Below, piece by piece: positions 23,945 to 33,725 of a stretch of 64,000 nucleotides of DNA. This DNA comes from Bacillota bacterium (lineage in GTDB: Bacteria > Bacillota > Clostridia > Clostridiales > Caloramatoraceae): the NCBI GenBank assembly GCA_023415335.1, contig JAEZLD010000089.1, positions 1 to 64,000 of the forward strand, in the 5' to 3' direction. A model generated the notes under the pieces. The model saw only the letters and a program-made list of their open reading frames with translations, was not told where the DNA came from and did no database searches. Positions within the stretch are counted from its first letter, which is position 1; each line of letters opens with the position of its first letter. The translations under genes were made by a program, and so were the position numbers.

Positions 23945-24570
23945 TCCATATCACGCCCCTCATTCTTAACTAAAAGGTTTATGACCCTCAAAACAATCTC
24001 ATAGGGATATCCCTTAGTAACAAGATACCTGTATAGCTTTTCCTTTATCTTGTCCTTGCCTTGAAGCTGTTTAAGCTTTTTTTCCGCCAGCTCCATGCAG
24101 TTTTCATACTGCAGCTCCTCATCTATTACAACGCTTCCTTTAAGCTCCTCATCTATACCTTTAGCTTGAAGCTCATACATTATTTTGTTTCTGCCATACT
24201 TTTTTAATCTTACACAGTCGTTTACATATTTTACAACATATCTTTTATCATCTATAATACCAAATTCATTAAGCCTTTCCACGACACTGTTGGAGGTTCC
24301 CTGAGAATACCCCTTGTCAATGAGCTTCTTCTTAAGTGCAGAGCAGGTATAATCCTTTATATTAAGAATGCTCAAGGCATAGTTATATGCCTTAGTATAT
24401 TCACAGGCCTCAGCGAGCCTCTGAAGCTCATCCTCGTCTATTTTTTTGCCCTCCTTGAGACCATACCTGACAATATCCTCTGCAGAGGCTGAAAAAGAGA
24501 AGCTTCCGTCAATAAATATATTCCATCTTTCCTTGTTCCTTTTCTGTATAGAAACCTGTGTTATTATCAT
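23941..24570 (-). CDS. recX: Regulatory protein RecX
   Basis: RecX binds RecA filaments and limits their growth. The protein is helical with three-helix repeats, for example ALSILNIKDYTCSALKKKLIDKGY and VERLNEFGIIDDKRYVVKYVNDCVRLKKYGRNKIMYELQAKGI, typical of the family. The 209-aa length is normal. GAGGAG precedes the ATG. It follows recA and precedes the SbcD-like gene on the same strand, although a hairpin (24651-24685) after recA may reduce read-through. Confidence 0.93.
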   Translation of the reverse strand: MIITQVSIQKRNKERWNIFIDGSFSFSASAEDIVRYGLKEGKKIDEDELQRLAEACEYTKAYNYALSILNIKDYTCSALKKKLIDKGYSQGTSNSVVERLNEFGIIDDKRYVVKYVNDCVRLKKYGRNKIMYELQAKGIDEELKGSVVIDEELQYENCMELAEKKLKQLQGKDKIKEKLYRYLVTKGYPYEIVLRVINLLVKNEGRDME

Positions 24571-24650
24571 AAACTCCTCAGCCTCCTTTTCTATTTATGT
24601 ACTTTATACGCAGCCTTTATTGTAAAAGCATTATTTATACTGCATTGTAT

Positions 24651-24685
24651 AAATCCCTATGGAGCATTATACACCATAGGGATTT
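24651..24685 (-). terminator. recA terminator/attenuator
   Basis: AAATCCCTATGG...CCATAGGGATTT is a perfect 12-bp stem in the recA-recX gap. The T-tract on the minus strand is short, so partial read-through into recX is plausible. Confidence 0.7.
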
Positions 24686-24716
24686 GAATCACAATTCATA
24701 TTACTATACTGAAGCT

Positions 24717-25769
24717 TTATTTCCCTTCTTTTTCCACTTCTGCAGCCGCTTCCTCTTCAGCTACTATTGGGGACTTCAGAAGCGGGAAGTTATAGGCTGC
24801 CCTGATTTTATTTTCTATTTCAAAGGCAATCTCCTTATTATCCTTCAGGAAGTTCTTTGCATTTTCCCTTCCTTGTCCCAGCTTCTGGTCGTTATATGAG
24901 AACCAGGCACCGCCCTTCTGAACTACGCTACAGTTTACTCCGCAGTCCAAAAGATTTCCTTCCTTGGATATCCCCTCACCATACATAATATCAAACTCTG
25001 CCTGCTTAAATGGAGGTGCAACCTTATTTTTCACTACCTTAACCTTTGTTCTGTTTCCTATAACATCCTCACCCTGCTTTAGTGAGTCTACTCTTCTTAC
25101 ATCCAGCCTTACTGATGCGTAGAACTTAAGGGCTCTTCCTCCAGGAGTTGTTTCTGGATTTCCGAACATAACACCAACCTTTTCACGCAGCTGGTTTATA
25201 AATATTGCAACCGAGTTGGATTTGCTTACTGCACCTGCCAGCTTTCTCATGGCCTGTGACATAAGCCTTGCCTGAAGTCCTATGAAATTATCTCCCATTT
25301 CTCCTTCTATTTCTGCCTTTGGAACAAGGGCAGCAACAGAATCCACTACAATAACGTCTATAGCACCAGACCTTACAAGAGCCTCCGCAATTTCTAGCGC
25401 CTGTTCTCCTGTATCAGGCTGGGATACAATCAGGTTATCTATGTCTACACCCAGCTTTTTGGCATATCCAGGATCAAGGGCATGCTCTGCATCTATAAAT
25501 GCAGCCGCTCCTCCATGCTTTTGTGCCTCAGCTACTATGTGAAGGGCAACTGTTGTTTTACCAGAGCTTTCTGGTCCATATATCTCAACTATTCTCCCCT
25601 TTGGTACTCCTCCTATGCCAAGGGCTATATCAAGGCCAAGGGAGCCTGTAGGTATACATTCAACGTTAAGCTTTGAGTCCTCTCCAAGCTTCATAACAGA
25701 ACCTTTTCCGAACTGCTTTTCTATCTGTCCTAATGCCAAATCAAGAGCTTTTTGTTTATCGTTATTCAT
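24717..25769 (-). CDS. recA: Recombinase RecA
   Basis: RecA forms filaments on single-stranded DNA, drives strand exchange and triggers LexA cleavage. Walker A is GPESSGKT (residues 65-72); the DNA-binding loop area [30 protein letters not shown] is intact, and the C-terminus is acidic. I choose the ATG at 25769: AAAGG lies 9 nt upstream, whereas the ATG three codons earlier abuts it. The promoter is covered by a SOS box. Confidence 0.99.
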   Translation of the reverse strand: MNNDKQKALDLALGQIEKQFGKGSVMKLGEDSKLNVECIPTGSLGLDIALGIGGVPKGRIVEIYGPESSGKTTVALHIVAEAQKHGGAAAFIDAEHALDPGYAKKLGVDIDNLIVSQPDTGEQALEIAEALVRSGAIDVIVVDSVAALVPKAEIEGEMGDNFIGLQARLMSQAMRKLAGAVSKSNSVAIFINQLREKVGVMFGNPETTPGGRALKFYASVRLDVRRVDSLKQGEDVIGNRTKVKVVKNKVAPPFKQAEFDIMYGEGISKEGNLLDCGVNCSVVQKGGAWFSYNDQKLGQGRENAKNFLKDNKEIAFEIENKIRAAYNFPLLKSPIVAEEEAAAEVEKEGK

Positions 25770-25793
25770 AACTTCCATCCTTTCCGTTCATTA

Positions 25794-25842
25794 CGAACAT
25801 ACGTTCTGATAGTATTATAATATATAAAATATCCAAGGTCAA
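25794..25842 (-). promoter_or_regulatory. recA promoter with SOS box
   Basis: Minus-strand TTGACC (25837-25842), 17 bp and TATAAT (25814-25819). AGAACGTATGTTCG (25794-25807) overlaps the start site and matches the SOS consensus. Confidence 0.92.
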
Positions 25843-26047
25843 CTGTAACCCGGACATTTATAATGCAAAATTTATTCATCCATATATAAATTATATCCTA
25901 TAAAAGACTTGCTAAACATAACCATCTTTAAATTAAGAATAATAATGTGTAAGTTAAGCAGAATTTTACTGATACATTTATCAGTTATGATAATATCAGC
26001 TATTATAACGCTAATATTTTTAACACTGACGCATTACATAAAATAAG
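25843..26047. other. AT-rich gap upstream of recA
   Basis: Very AT-rich DNA with no ORF carrying a ribosome site. The gene cinA, often found between pgsA and recA, is absent. I see no convincing element here. Confidence 0.6.
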
Positions 26048-26082
26048 TAAAAGCCTGCCCTTTTTCTGAGCAGGCTTTTACA
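26048..26082. terminator. Terminator after pgsA
   Basis: GTAAAAGCCTGC...GCAGGCTTTTAC is a perfect 12-bp stem ending in a T-run, downstream of the pgsA stop on the minus strand. Confidence 0.88.
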
Positions 26083-26124
26083 CGACAATTAAACTTCTTG
26101 ATTCTATTCCTCTATCCGGTTCCT

Positions 26125-26640
26125 TTAATTGAATTTCAGAACCCCTTTGTTCTTTACAAAGTAATCTACGCCCGAAATAATGGTAAGTACTACTGCAATG
26201 GCCACTAATATGCCGTAAAAAGATATGCTTAAGAGTGTAGCAACTATTGCTATCATCTGGGTTACCGTCTTAGCCTTTCCCCATGGCCCTGCAGCAAGCA
26301 CAATCCCCTCTGAGGCCGCAATAGTTCTTAGTCCTGTTACAGCAAGCTCTCTGGCAATTATAATCATTACTACCCAGGCAGGTATAAGTGCTGCCTCTAC
26401 CAGATATACAAGCGCAGAGATAACAATAAGCTTATCAGCCAGAGGATCCATGAACTTTCCAAAATTGGTAACCTGATTTCTGCTCCTTGCAATATAACCG
26501 TCCAAGGTATCGCTGAAAGCTGCAATAATAAAAATTGCAGTAGCAACATATATTCCATACTTGAAGTCTAAGGAAACAACAAGCAGGAATACAGGAACCA
26601 TTATCATTCTGAACATGGTTATTTTGTTAGCTAAATTCAT
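26125..26640 (-). CDS. pgsA: CDP-diacylglycerol--glycerol-3-phosphate 3-phosphatidyltransferase
   Basis: This membrane enzyme makes phosphatidylglycerol phosphate from CDP-diacylglycerol and glycerol-3-phosphate. The CDP-alcohol phosphatidyltransferase motif D-G-x2-A-R-x8-G-x3-D-x3-D is complete in DGYIARSRNQVTNFGKFMDP, followed by LAD (residues about 46-69). Four or five further hydrophobic helices follow. Its 171 aa are slightly short but normal for Firmicutes. The start overlaps the rimO stop by 4 bases (ATGA). Its substrate is the product of CdsA (52880-53692). Confidence 0.95.
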   Translation of the reverse strand: MNLANKITMFRMIMVPVFLLVVSLDFKYGIYVATAIFIIAAFSDTLDGYIARSRNQVTNFGKFMDPLADKLIVISALVYLVEAALIPAWVVMIIIARELAVTGLRTIAASEGIVLAAGPWGKAKTVTQMIAIVATLLSISFYGILVAIAVVLTIISGVDYFVKNKGVLKFN

Positions 26641-27968
26641 TTTTCCACATCCCCCAATAAATCATAAGTATAGGTGTCCTTTATTCTTACATTTATTATA
26701 TCACCCTTTTTCAGGGCAATTCCAGATCTTCTTATAATAACCTGCTGGTCTATATCCGGAGAATCTCCATATGTCCTTCCATAATAGATGCCCTCATCGT
26801 CCCCTTCATCTATAATAACCTCCATAACCTTCCCTATATATGACTTGTTCTTCTCCTTTACTATCTTTCTTTGGAGCTTCATAAGAAGGTTTTTTCTCTC
26901 CTCCTTTACATTCTCCTCAATCTGATTTTCCATTACAGCTGCCGGAGTGTCCTCTTCCTGAGAATATGCGAATATACCCACACGGTCAAGCTTATAGTCC
27001 TGTAGGAAGGAATATAGCTGCTGGAAGTCCTCTTGGCTCTCTCCAGGAAAGCCTACTATAAATGTAGTCCTAATAATTACATCAGGAATCCTACCCCTCA
27101 GCTTATCTATCAGCTCTACAGTCTGTTCATAGGTATTTCTCCTGTTCATGGCCTTGAGCACATTATCGGATACATGCTGCAGAGGAATGTCCAAATAGTG
27201 GCAGATTTTTTTGCTTTCTGCAATAGCGTTTATCAGCTCATCAGTTATTTCCTCAGGATAGCTGTAAAGTATCCTGATCCAATGTATACCTTCTATGGCC
27301 TCCAGCTTTCTTAGAAGCTCCGGAAGTGCCTTGCGCCCGTATATATCACGTCCATACATTGTTGTGTCTTGAGCCACTACAATAAGCTCCTTTACTCCAG
27401 AGCCTGCCAGCTCCTCAGCTTCCTTCACTATGCTTTCCATTGTTCTGCTTCTGAAGTGCCCTCTGAGCTTAGGTATTATACAATAGGTACAGTTGTTGCT
27501 GCAGCCCTCTGCTATCTTTATATATGCATAATAGGAAGGGGTCGAGATGATTCTCTTTTCATAATCCAGGTTATAATTAAGCTCCCCTGTTCTTATTATG
27601 CTATGGCTTCCTCTTATTATCTCATCTGCAACGTCAGCTATTTCTCTATAGCTTCCTGTTCCTACTACAGCATCCAGCTCAGGCATCTCCTCCATAAGCT
27701 GCTTGCTATATCTTTGTGCCATACATCCTGTGGCAATTACCCCCTTGCACCTTCCACTTTTCTTGTTCTGTGCCATCTCCAATATGGTGTCAATAGATTC
27801 CTCCTTGGCTGATTCAATAAATCCACATGTATTTACAATAATTATATCTGCATCCTGCGGCTCATTAACTATATTATATCCTCTTTCCTTTAAACTGGAA
27901 AGCATTACCTCTGCATCAACTCTATTTTTATCGCAGCCCAGAGATATCATCCCAACGTTATAACCCAT
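26637..27968 (-). CDS. rimO: Ribosomal protein S12 methylthiotransferase RimO
   Basis: RimO methylthiolates a conserved Asp of ribosomal protein S12. It is a radical-SAM paralogue of MiaB: the N-terminal domain begins MGYNVGMISLGCDKNRVDAE, with further ligand Cys in VNTCGFI and TGCMAQRY, then the cluster motif CSNNCTYC and a C-terminal TRAM domain. The GCDKNRVDAE start and the SHxxC-less CSNNCTYC distinguish it from MiaB. The ATG at 27968 follows AGGAGG by 7 nt; the longer frame lacks a site. Length 443 aa. Confidence 0.95.
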   Translation of the reverse strand: MGYNVGMISLGCDKNRVDAEVMLSSLKERGYNIVNEPQDADIIIVNTCGFIESAKEESIDTILEMAQNKKSGRCKGVIATGCMAQRYSKQLMEEMPELDAVVGTGSYREIADVADEIIRGSHSIIRTGELNYNLDYEKRIISTPSYYAYIKIAEGCSNNCTYCIIPKLRGHFRSRTMESIVKEAEELAGSGVKELIVVAQDTTMYGRDIYGRKALPELLRKLEAIEGIHWIRILYSYPEEITDELINAIAESKKICHYLDIPLQHVSDNVLKAMNRRNTYEQTVELIDKLRGRIPDVIIRTTFIVGFPGESQEDFQQLYSFLQDYKLDRVGIFAYSQEEDTPAAVMENQIEENVKEERKNLLMKLQRKIVKEKNKSYIGKVMEVIIDEGDDEGIYYGRTYGDSPDIDQQVIIRRSGIALKKGDIINVRIKDTYTYDLLGDVEK

Positions 27969-28222
27969 GTCAAATCCTCCTAAACGTATTTCCCAGGCAA
28001 TCACACATAATTACAGCCGAATAAGTTTGTTTATTTTGCGATTTCTTAGTTTTGCTCTTTTTTACCGGTTGTAACATCTTATATACTAGTATGACATATT
28101 ATATTTATTTAATACTCATTACACCCAAGAGAGTTCAACTTTAATCGACAAATGCTTTGCATTTTATTTTTCTCTACGTTGCTATTTTACGACATACTTA
28201 AATAAAAAGCAATGCAGCCCTA

Positions 28223-30610
28223 TCAATCGGTAAACTCATTTTCATATTGTTCCTTGCTCATAAGCACCTGGCGTGGTCTGCTGCCATCCTGAGGGCCAAC
28301 TATACCCCTTTCTTCCATCTGCTCTACAAGTCTGGCAGCTCTGTTAAAGCCTACCCTAAGCCTTCTTTGAAGCATGGATGCTGAAGCCTGGCCAAACTCA
28401 ACGCTTATTTTTATTGCCTCTGGAAGGAGTTCATCTGCATCTCCAGGAGCACTTTCCTCATCGTTTTTGCTTTCAATCTCCTCTAGCACCTCATTGTTAT
28501 AGTCAGCTGTAGAAGACTGCTTTAGGAAGGATACAACAGCTTCTACCTCCTTTTCAGATATAAATGCTCCCTGTATCCTTACAGGCTTATTTTCCCCTAT
28601 AGGTAAAAACAGCATATCTCCTTTACCCAGCAGCTTTTCTGCTCCTGCTGCATCAAGTATCGTTCTCGAGTCAATCTGGCTTGATACTGCAAAGCTTATC
28701 CTGGAAGGTATATTGGCCTTTATAACTCCCGTAATTACATCTACAGATGGCCTTTGTGTAGCTATAACAAGGTGCATTCCTGCCGCTCTTGCCATCTGTG
28801 CCAGTCTGCATATAGAATCCTCCACCTCATTGGGTGCAGCCATCATCAAATCTGCCAGCTCGTCTATGATTATTATGATCTGGGACATCTTCTGCTGGGG
28901 GTTAGTTCCTTCCACGAGCTTATTATAGCTTTCTATGTTCCTTACATTATTGTCAGCAAAGGTCTTGTATCTCTGGGTCATTTCATTAACTGCCCAGTAC
29001 AATGCAGAGGAAGCCTTTTTAGGGTCTGTTACCACAGGAATCATAAGATGGGGTATTCCGTTATAAACGGACAGCTCAACCACCTTAGGGTCAATCATAA
29101 GAAGCTTTACCTCCTCAGGAGTAGCCTTATATATAATACTTGTTATAAGAGTATTTATACATACACTCTTTCCAGAGCCTGTAGCTCCTGCAATAAGCAG
29201 ATGTGGCATCTTGGCTATATCCGCAACCATACACTTACCGCCTATATCCTTTCCCAGTGCAAAGGCAACCCTTGATTTATACTCCTGGAACTCCTGAGAC
29301 TCCAAAACCTCCCTCAGGGTTACTGCAACAACCTCCTTATTGGGAACCTCTATTCCTACTGCAGCCTTTCCTGGAATAGGTGCTTCAATCCTTACAGAGG
29401 AAGCTGCCAGATTAAGGGCTATATCATCTGACAGGTTTACAATTTTGCTTATTTTAACTCCAGCACTTGGATGAAGCTCGTACCTTGTAACAGCAGGTCC
29501 CCTGCTTACCTGTACTACGGTAGCATCTACTCCAAAACTTTCCAATGTCTCTTCAATGATTCTGGCATTCCCTACAAGACTCTTTGTATCCTGCGAGGTG
29601 CCCTTATTCTTATTCTCTGCCAGAAGGTCCAGAGATGGAAATACGTACTGCACCTTAGGTCTTTCTTCCTGACTTTTATCTATTTCTTCCTTTATATCAA
29701 CATTGTCCCCTTCTTTAACACCGGCTTTAGATAAGGAGGGCTGCGCCCTGTCCTTGGATGCTTTAACCTCATCCTGGCTTTTTTTCTTTGTCTCTGTATT
29801 ATACTCTTCGGTTTTAGGAGCTTCCCCTGACATTTCATTTACGGCTATCTCTGCATCTAAAGGCTCGCTTCGCATAAAGTCTAATATTTTTATTTTCTTA
29901 TCTATAGCATCTATGCTGCTCTCATATGCCTTCTGTTTTTTACCACTATCCACATTAGCATGGGGTTTTAAAGGCTGTTTCTTTGATGGTCTGTCATTTT
30001 TTTCTACTTTGTCTGTTTTCCCAGCTCTAAGAACCCGTTCTTTTCTCTTCTCCTTAAGCTGCTCAATCTCAGACTTAATCTTTGAAGCCATATCAGCAAG
30101 AGATACCTGAGTACATAATATTGCAAAAATAATCAGAGTGCAGCAGAACACAACATATGCTCCAACCCCACCAAAAATATAAAGGGATGGAATACTTATA
30201 AGTTCACTAATGATTCCTCCGCCTCTTTTACTGATTCCTAAGGAATATGCCTTTCCAAGTCTTTCTATAAATAAAGAATTTTTATAAGAGCATGCAAATC
30301 TTATATGATATATTACCATAAGGTTATATATCATAAGACAGCCTGACACAAACCTTAAACCAAGCTTTAGCCTGGATGGGTTCAATATGGCAGCACATCC
30401 AATAAGAAATATTACAAGGGGAAAGATATATGCCCCAAGCCCAAAGGTCCCAAGCATTATTTTAGCAGCTATATCCCCTAGCCAGCCTGATGGGCCAATG
30501 TATATGCTTATTCCAATTAATATTGAAAGGGCTATGATTACTACACCCAGTATCTCATTTCTTAAGGTAGAGTGTACTGGGGCAGGTGGTTTCCCTTTTT
30601 TCTTTGGCAT
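28223..30610 (-). CDS. ftsK: DNA translocase FtsK/SpoIIIE
   Basis: A hexameric ATP-driven DNA pump that clears chromosomes from the septum. The N-terminal region has four transmembrane helices (residues about 20-170), then a charged low-complexity linker (about 180-330). The motor has Walker A GATGSGKSVC (near residue 470), Walker B IIIIDELADLMM and the RecA-fold region IATQRPSVDVITGVIKANIP. A C-terminal gamma winged-helix (ISVEFGQASASMLQRRLRVGFNRAARL) reads orientation sequences. The 795-aa length is typical. GAGGTG precedes the ATG. In sporulating species this protein also pumps DNA into the forespore. Confidence 0.97.
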   Translation of the reverse strand: MPKKKGKPPAPVHSTLRNEILGVVIIALSILIGISIYIGPSGWLGDIAAKIMLGTFGLGAYIFPLVIFLIGCAAILNPSRLKLGLRFVSGCLMIYNLMVIYHIRFACSYKNSLFIERLGKAYSLGISKRGGGIISELISIPSLYIFGGVGAYVVFCCTLIIFAILCTQVSLADMASKIKSEIEQLKEKRKERVLRAGKTDKVEKNDRPSKKQPLKPHANVDSGKKQKAYESSIDAIDKKIKILDFMRSEPLDAEIAVNEMSGEAPKTEEYNTETKKKSQDEVKASKDRAQPSLSKAGVKEGDNVDIKEEIDKSQEERPKVQYVFPSLDLLAENKNKGTSQDTKSLVGNARIIEETLESFGVDATVVQVSRGPAVTRYELHPSAGVKISKIVNLSDDIALNLAASSVRIEAPIPGKAAVGIEVPNKEVVAVTLREVLESQEFQEYKSRVAFALGKDIGGKCMVADIAKMPHLLIAGATGSGKSVCINTLITSIIYKATPEEVKLLMIDPKVVELSVYNGIPHLMIPVVTDPKKASSALYWAVNEMTQRYKTFADNNVRNIESYNKLVEGTNPQQKMSQIIIIIDELADLMMAAPNEVEDSICRLAQMARAAGMHLVIATQRPSVDVITGVIKANIPSRISFAVSSQIDSRTILDAAGAEKLLGKGDMLFLPIGENKPVRIQGAFISEKEVEAVVSFLKQSSTADYNNEVLEEIESKNDEESAPGDADELLPEAIKISVEFGQASASMLQRRLRVGFNRAARLVEQMEERGIVGPQDGSRPRQVLMSKEQYENEFTD

Positions 30611-30726
30611 TATGTAATCACCTCAATTAATATAATTCTATGTCAGAGAAACTTTCCCTGCAAATTACATATAATTATACCACAATTGAGAACCACTCTA
30701 AATACCTGATGTTTTAGACATTTCTT

Positions 30727-31464
30727 TCATTTTTTGGCTTTAATCTCTATAAGTTCACGAACCTTGGCAATTGCATCACTTATTCCACCTATACAATTTA
30801 TGAGCCCACAGTCTACAGCCTGCTGCCCTATAAGTACAGTACCCATATCGTTTAATAGCATCTTGGTCTCAAGCATAAGAGCATTAAATTTCTCCGATGA
30901 TACGTTAGAATTCCTTACTACAAAGTTTACTATCCTCTCCTGCATTCTGGAAAAATACTCAAAGGTCTGATATACACCTATAACCGTACCGCTCATCCTT
31001 ATGGGATGTATAGTCATTGTTGCAGTTGGCGAAATAAATGAGTAGTCAGTTGAAACAGCAAGCGGAACCCCTATGCTGTGTCCTCCTCCAATTACTAAGG
31101 ATACAGTTGGTTTTGTAAGGCTATTTATCATCTCTGCCATGGCAAGGCCTGCCTCTACGTCTCCTCCTACTGTATTTAATATTACAAGCAGCCCCTTTAT
31201 ATTGGGGTTTTCCTCTATATTAACCAGCTGGGGTATTACATGTTCGTACTTGGTGGTTTTCGCCTGGGGATTCTGGGCCACATGACCCTCTATCTGACCT
31301 ATTATGTTCAATGTATATATATCGGAAACATATGGAGGCATAGGTGCATTCCCAAGCTCCTTTAAATTCTCAAGATTATTTTCTAGTTTCTCGTCCTCTT
31401 TATCTGTATCCAAATACGTTTTTTTATCTTTATCTTTATCTTTAATTTTCTTATTCTCTGTCAT
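30727..31464 (-). CDS. tepA: ClpP-like serine protease of the TepA family
   Basis: A ClpP/crotonase-fold protein of 245 aa. A highly charged N-terminal tail (residues 1-35) precedes the core. The likely nucleophile Ser is in [12 protein letters not shown], with a His in TIHPIRM. No signal peptide is present. In Bacillus subtilis tepA stands beside spoIIIE and dapG, and here it lies between ftsK and dapG, which supports orthology. TepA was proposed to help protein export; the biochemical substrate is unclear. Confidence 0.85.
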   Translation of the reverse strand: MTENKKIKDKDKDKKTYLDTDKEDEKLENNLENLKELGNAPMPPYVSDIYTLNIIGQIEGHVAQNPQAKTTKYEHVIPQLVNIEENPNIKGLLVILNTVGGDVEAGLAMAEMINSLTKPTVSLVIGGGHSIGVPLAVSTDYSFISPTATMTIHPIRMSGTVIGVYQTFEYFSRMQERIVNFVVRNSNVSSEKFNALMLETKMLLNDMGTVLIGQQAVDCGLINCIGGISDAIAKVRELIEIKAKK

Positions 31465-31558
31465 ATGTCTATCACTCCTTAAAGTTTTTCAACTCTGCCA
31501 ATCACTATATTATTTTTTCCAATGCCACACAAATATACTCATCATATTAAAAATTAAA

Positions 31559-31583
31559 CAGGCTGTGGAAAAACCAAAGCCTG
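31559..31583 (-). terminator. dapG terminator
   Basis: On the minus strand CAGGCT...AGCCTG is followed by TTTAATTTTTA. Confidence 0.65.
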
Positions 31584-31592
31584 CATGCATAG

Positions 31593-32783
31593 TTACATTT
31601 CAAAAATTCTATGAAGTGCATTTATTGCTGTAACAGTATCCTCACCCTTTACAAGACACCATATTGTTGTATGGGAATCCGCCGTTTGCAGCACCCTTAT
31701 TCCATTTGAATTAAGTGTGCCTAATATCCTTGCCATAACTCCTGGTACCCCTCTCATTCCATTTCCAATGAGAGCAATTTTACTGCAGCCACTGATAATT
31801 GAGTATTTATAACCTTCCTTTTTCAATATACCCTCTGTTCTATCTGTTTCTCTGCTGCTTATAGTGAATACCTTGTAGCCAGGAAATACATTTATCAAAT
31901 CTATACTAATGCTGTTTTCTGCAAGTATGTCAAAAACTCTGTCACTATACTCCTCTTCGTCTCTGTCAAAATAAATACTGACCTGTGAACGGTTTGGCAT
32001 ATGTGTAATACCTGTTATAATTCTGCTGGTACAGTATTTAGCTGATGATATTATTGTACCAGGTGAATCTGACATGGTGTTTTTGATCATTACAGGAATA
32101 TTGCCCCTCATGGCACACTCTACAGCTCTTGGGTGTATTACCTTAGCTCCATAATCAGCCAGCTGGAAAACCTCATTATAGCTTATACAATCTATTACCT
32201 TTGCATCGGGAACTATTCTGGGATCTGCAGTCATGATCCCGTCCACATCAGTGTATATTTGAATTTCACCTACTCTCAAGGCTTCTCCCAGCACCGCAGC
32301 AGTCAGGTCACTGGCTCCCCTGCCAAGCGTCGTAACATCTCCGTCCTCCGTCATTCCCTGAAAACCTGTTACAATCGGTATTACGCCACATGACAGCAGC
32401 ATGGTAAGCCTTGAGGTATCTACTCTTAATATTTCTGCATCAGTGTAGTTCGCATCGGTAACTATTCCTGCCTGACCTCCCGTAAGTACTCTTACACTAT
32501 AACCTCTCTTTTGTAGAGTTTCTGCCAAAACCACTGCAGATATTATTTCTCCACAGCTCATAAGCAGGTCTTCTTCCCTTTTATCTATACTACACTCTCC
32601 GTTGTTGATTAACGACAAAAGGGTATCCGTTGCATATGGATCCCCCTTCCTTCCTATTGCTGAAACAACCACAACAGGGCTATATCCTTTATTTAATATA
32701 TCTATTATCCTGTCTGCAACCATTTCTCTTCTCTGTTGGGTTGCAACTGATGTTCCCCCAAATTTCTGAACAACTGTTTTCAT
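31593..32783 (-). CDS. dapG: Aspartate kinase
   Basis: This enzyme phosphorylates aspartate, the first step toward lysine, diaminopimelate, threonine and methionine. The kinase N-terminus is VVQKFGGTSVAT, and GRGASDLTAA and YTDVDGIMTADPRIV form the nucleotide and aspartate sites. Two ACT domains (about 265-396) suggest amino-acid feedback. The neighbourhood (tepA, ftsK, YmxH-like gene) matches Bacillus dapG rather than lysC. The ATG at 32783 follows AGGGGGC; 19 codons upstream in frame lack a site. No lysine riboswitch is visible upstream. Confidence 0.92.
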   Translation of the reverse strand: MKTVVQKFGGTSVATQQRREMVADRIIDILNKGYSPVVVVSAIGRKGDPYATDTLLSLINNGECSIDKREEDLLMSCGEIISAVVLAETLQKRGYSVRVLTGGQAGIVTDANYTDAEILRVDTSRLTMLLSCGVIPIVTGFQGMTEDGDVTTLGRGASDLTAAVLGEALRVGEIQIYTDVDGIMTADPRIVPDAKVIDCISYNEVFQLADYGAKVIHPRAVECAMRGNIPVMIKNTMSDSPGTIISSAKYCTSRIITGITHMPNRSQVSIYFDRDEEEYSDRVFDILAENSISIDLINVFPGYKVFTISSRETDRTEGILKKEGYKYSIISGCSKIALIGNGMRGVPGVMARILGTLNSNGIRVLQTADSHTTIWCLVKGEDTVTAINALHRIFEM

Positions 32784-32845
32784 TTTTTTGCCCCCTATGT
32801 CACCGACAGTTAAATGCACCTTGCATATTTTTTGATGCACTATTA

Positions 32846-32876
32846 ACAGGCAAAGGCTGTTTAGCAGTCTTTATTT
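32846..32876 (-). terminator. Weak hairpin between the YmxH-like gene and dapG
   Basis: AAAGACTG-CTAAA-CAGCCTTT (one mismatch) followed by GCCTGTTAA on the minus strand; partial terminator at best. Confidence 0.4.
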
Positions 32877-32928
32877 TACCTCAACCTATAATATTATATT
32901 AAACATGTCTATAGGGGTGTGCTTAATA

Positions 32929-33177
32929 TTATACCTCGTAATCAAAAATAATAGTTCTGTCACTTTGTTTTATTTTTCTATTCCAGGGTATCTCCACAGT
33001 TCTTGAATCCTTAAATGAAAAAATAGCACCCTTTCCTTCGCTGGCAGCAATACTTACAATTTCACCTGTATCTGTATTAAAGAACATCTCACAATCTCCA
33101 AGATAGCCATATTTCTCCCCATTATGTACATTAATAATTTCCAAGCCCATAAGCTCTGAAAGCCTTCTTTTTCCCAT
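32929..33177 (-). CDS. YlmC/YmxH family PRC-barrel protein
   Basis: A small protein of about 82 aa with a PRC-barrel fold (LSELMGLEIINVHNGEKYGYLGDCEMFFN...IVSIAA). Members are conserved in spore formers near mlpA/dapG; the role in sporulation is unclear. ATG 33177 is preferred, two codons after an ATG that directly touches the GGAGGG ribosome site. It lies upstream of dapG on the same strand. Confidence 0.85.
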   Translation of the reverse strand: MGKRRLSELMGLEIINVHNGEKYGYLGDCEMFFNTDTGEIVSIAASEGKGAIFSFKDSRTVEIPWNRKIKQSDRTIIFDYEV

Positions 33178-33306
33178 TACCATCCCTCCTTTTCACTACA
33201 TTATATTACTTGAAACCTTCTACTATACCTCTTTATACTTCTAAAAATGCATCAGTCTATCTTTATCATCCTTAGTTCATTATAATGCCTATTATTATAA
33301 AAACAG

Positions 33307-33335
33307 AAAGATCCAGATTATTTTCCCGGACCTTT
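33307..33335 (-). terminator. Terminator after the LysR-cupin unit
   Basis: AAAGGTCCGG...CTGGATCTTT, fully paired with G-U pairs, followed by CTGTTTTT on the minus strand. Confidence 0.8.
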
Positions 33336-33366
33336 CAGCCATAATTCTTTTATTTCTACTATAAGC

Positions 33367-33699
33367 TCATTTTATGTTATACCTGTCCTTTTGATTGAAG
33401 AAAGTAATATCAGCATAGCCAGAGTAAATTCTCCCAAAATGCTTTATACCTTTTCCTATGAAGTATCTATCACCCTTGGTATAAATTTTTTTTATTCCAT
33501 CAATAGTCAGTTCAATTTTGCCCTCAAGAACTATACCCCATTGGCTTTCATGAGAATGTTCGGGCAGTTCAACATCTTCGTCAAACTGCATAAATATAAT
33601 CTGATGATTTTCACCTTGTGAAATATAAGCTTCATAGTTTGCAAAAGGCATGTCTGCTTGCGGTAGGCTTGTGATAGGTTCAGGAAATATGTTATCCAT
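33367..33699 (-). CDS. Single-domain cupin protein
   Basis: A 110-aa beta-barrel with the cupin metal motif HSHESQWGIVLEGKIEL (first His pair and Glu/Gln region) and GDRYFIGKGIKHFG (second motif, His). It may bind a metal and a small ligand or act as an isomerase; substrate unknown. It follows the LysR gene by 26 nt with AGAAGGGG before the ATG, so the two form an operon ended by a terminator. Confidence 0.85.
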   Translation of the reverse strand: MDNIFPEPITSLPQADMPFANYEAYISQGENHQIIFMQFDEDVELPEHSHESQWGIVLEGKIELTIDGIKKIYTKGDRYFIGKGIKHFGRIYSGYADITFFNQKDRYNIK

Positions 33700-33725
33700 T
33701 ATTATACCCCTTCTCTTATATAAAT

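Noticed and set aside
31465..32928. Lysine riboswitch for the aspartate kinase gene
   Set aside because: The upstream gap is under 150 nt and contains only a weak hairpin; no conserved lysine-box features seen.
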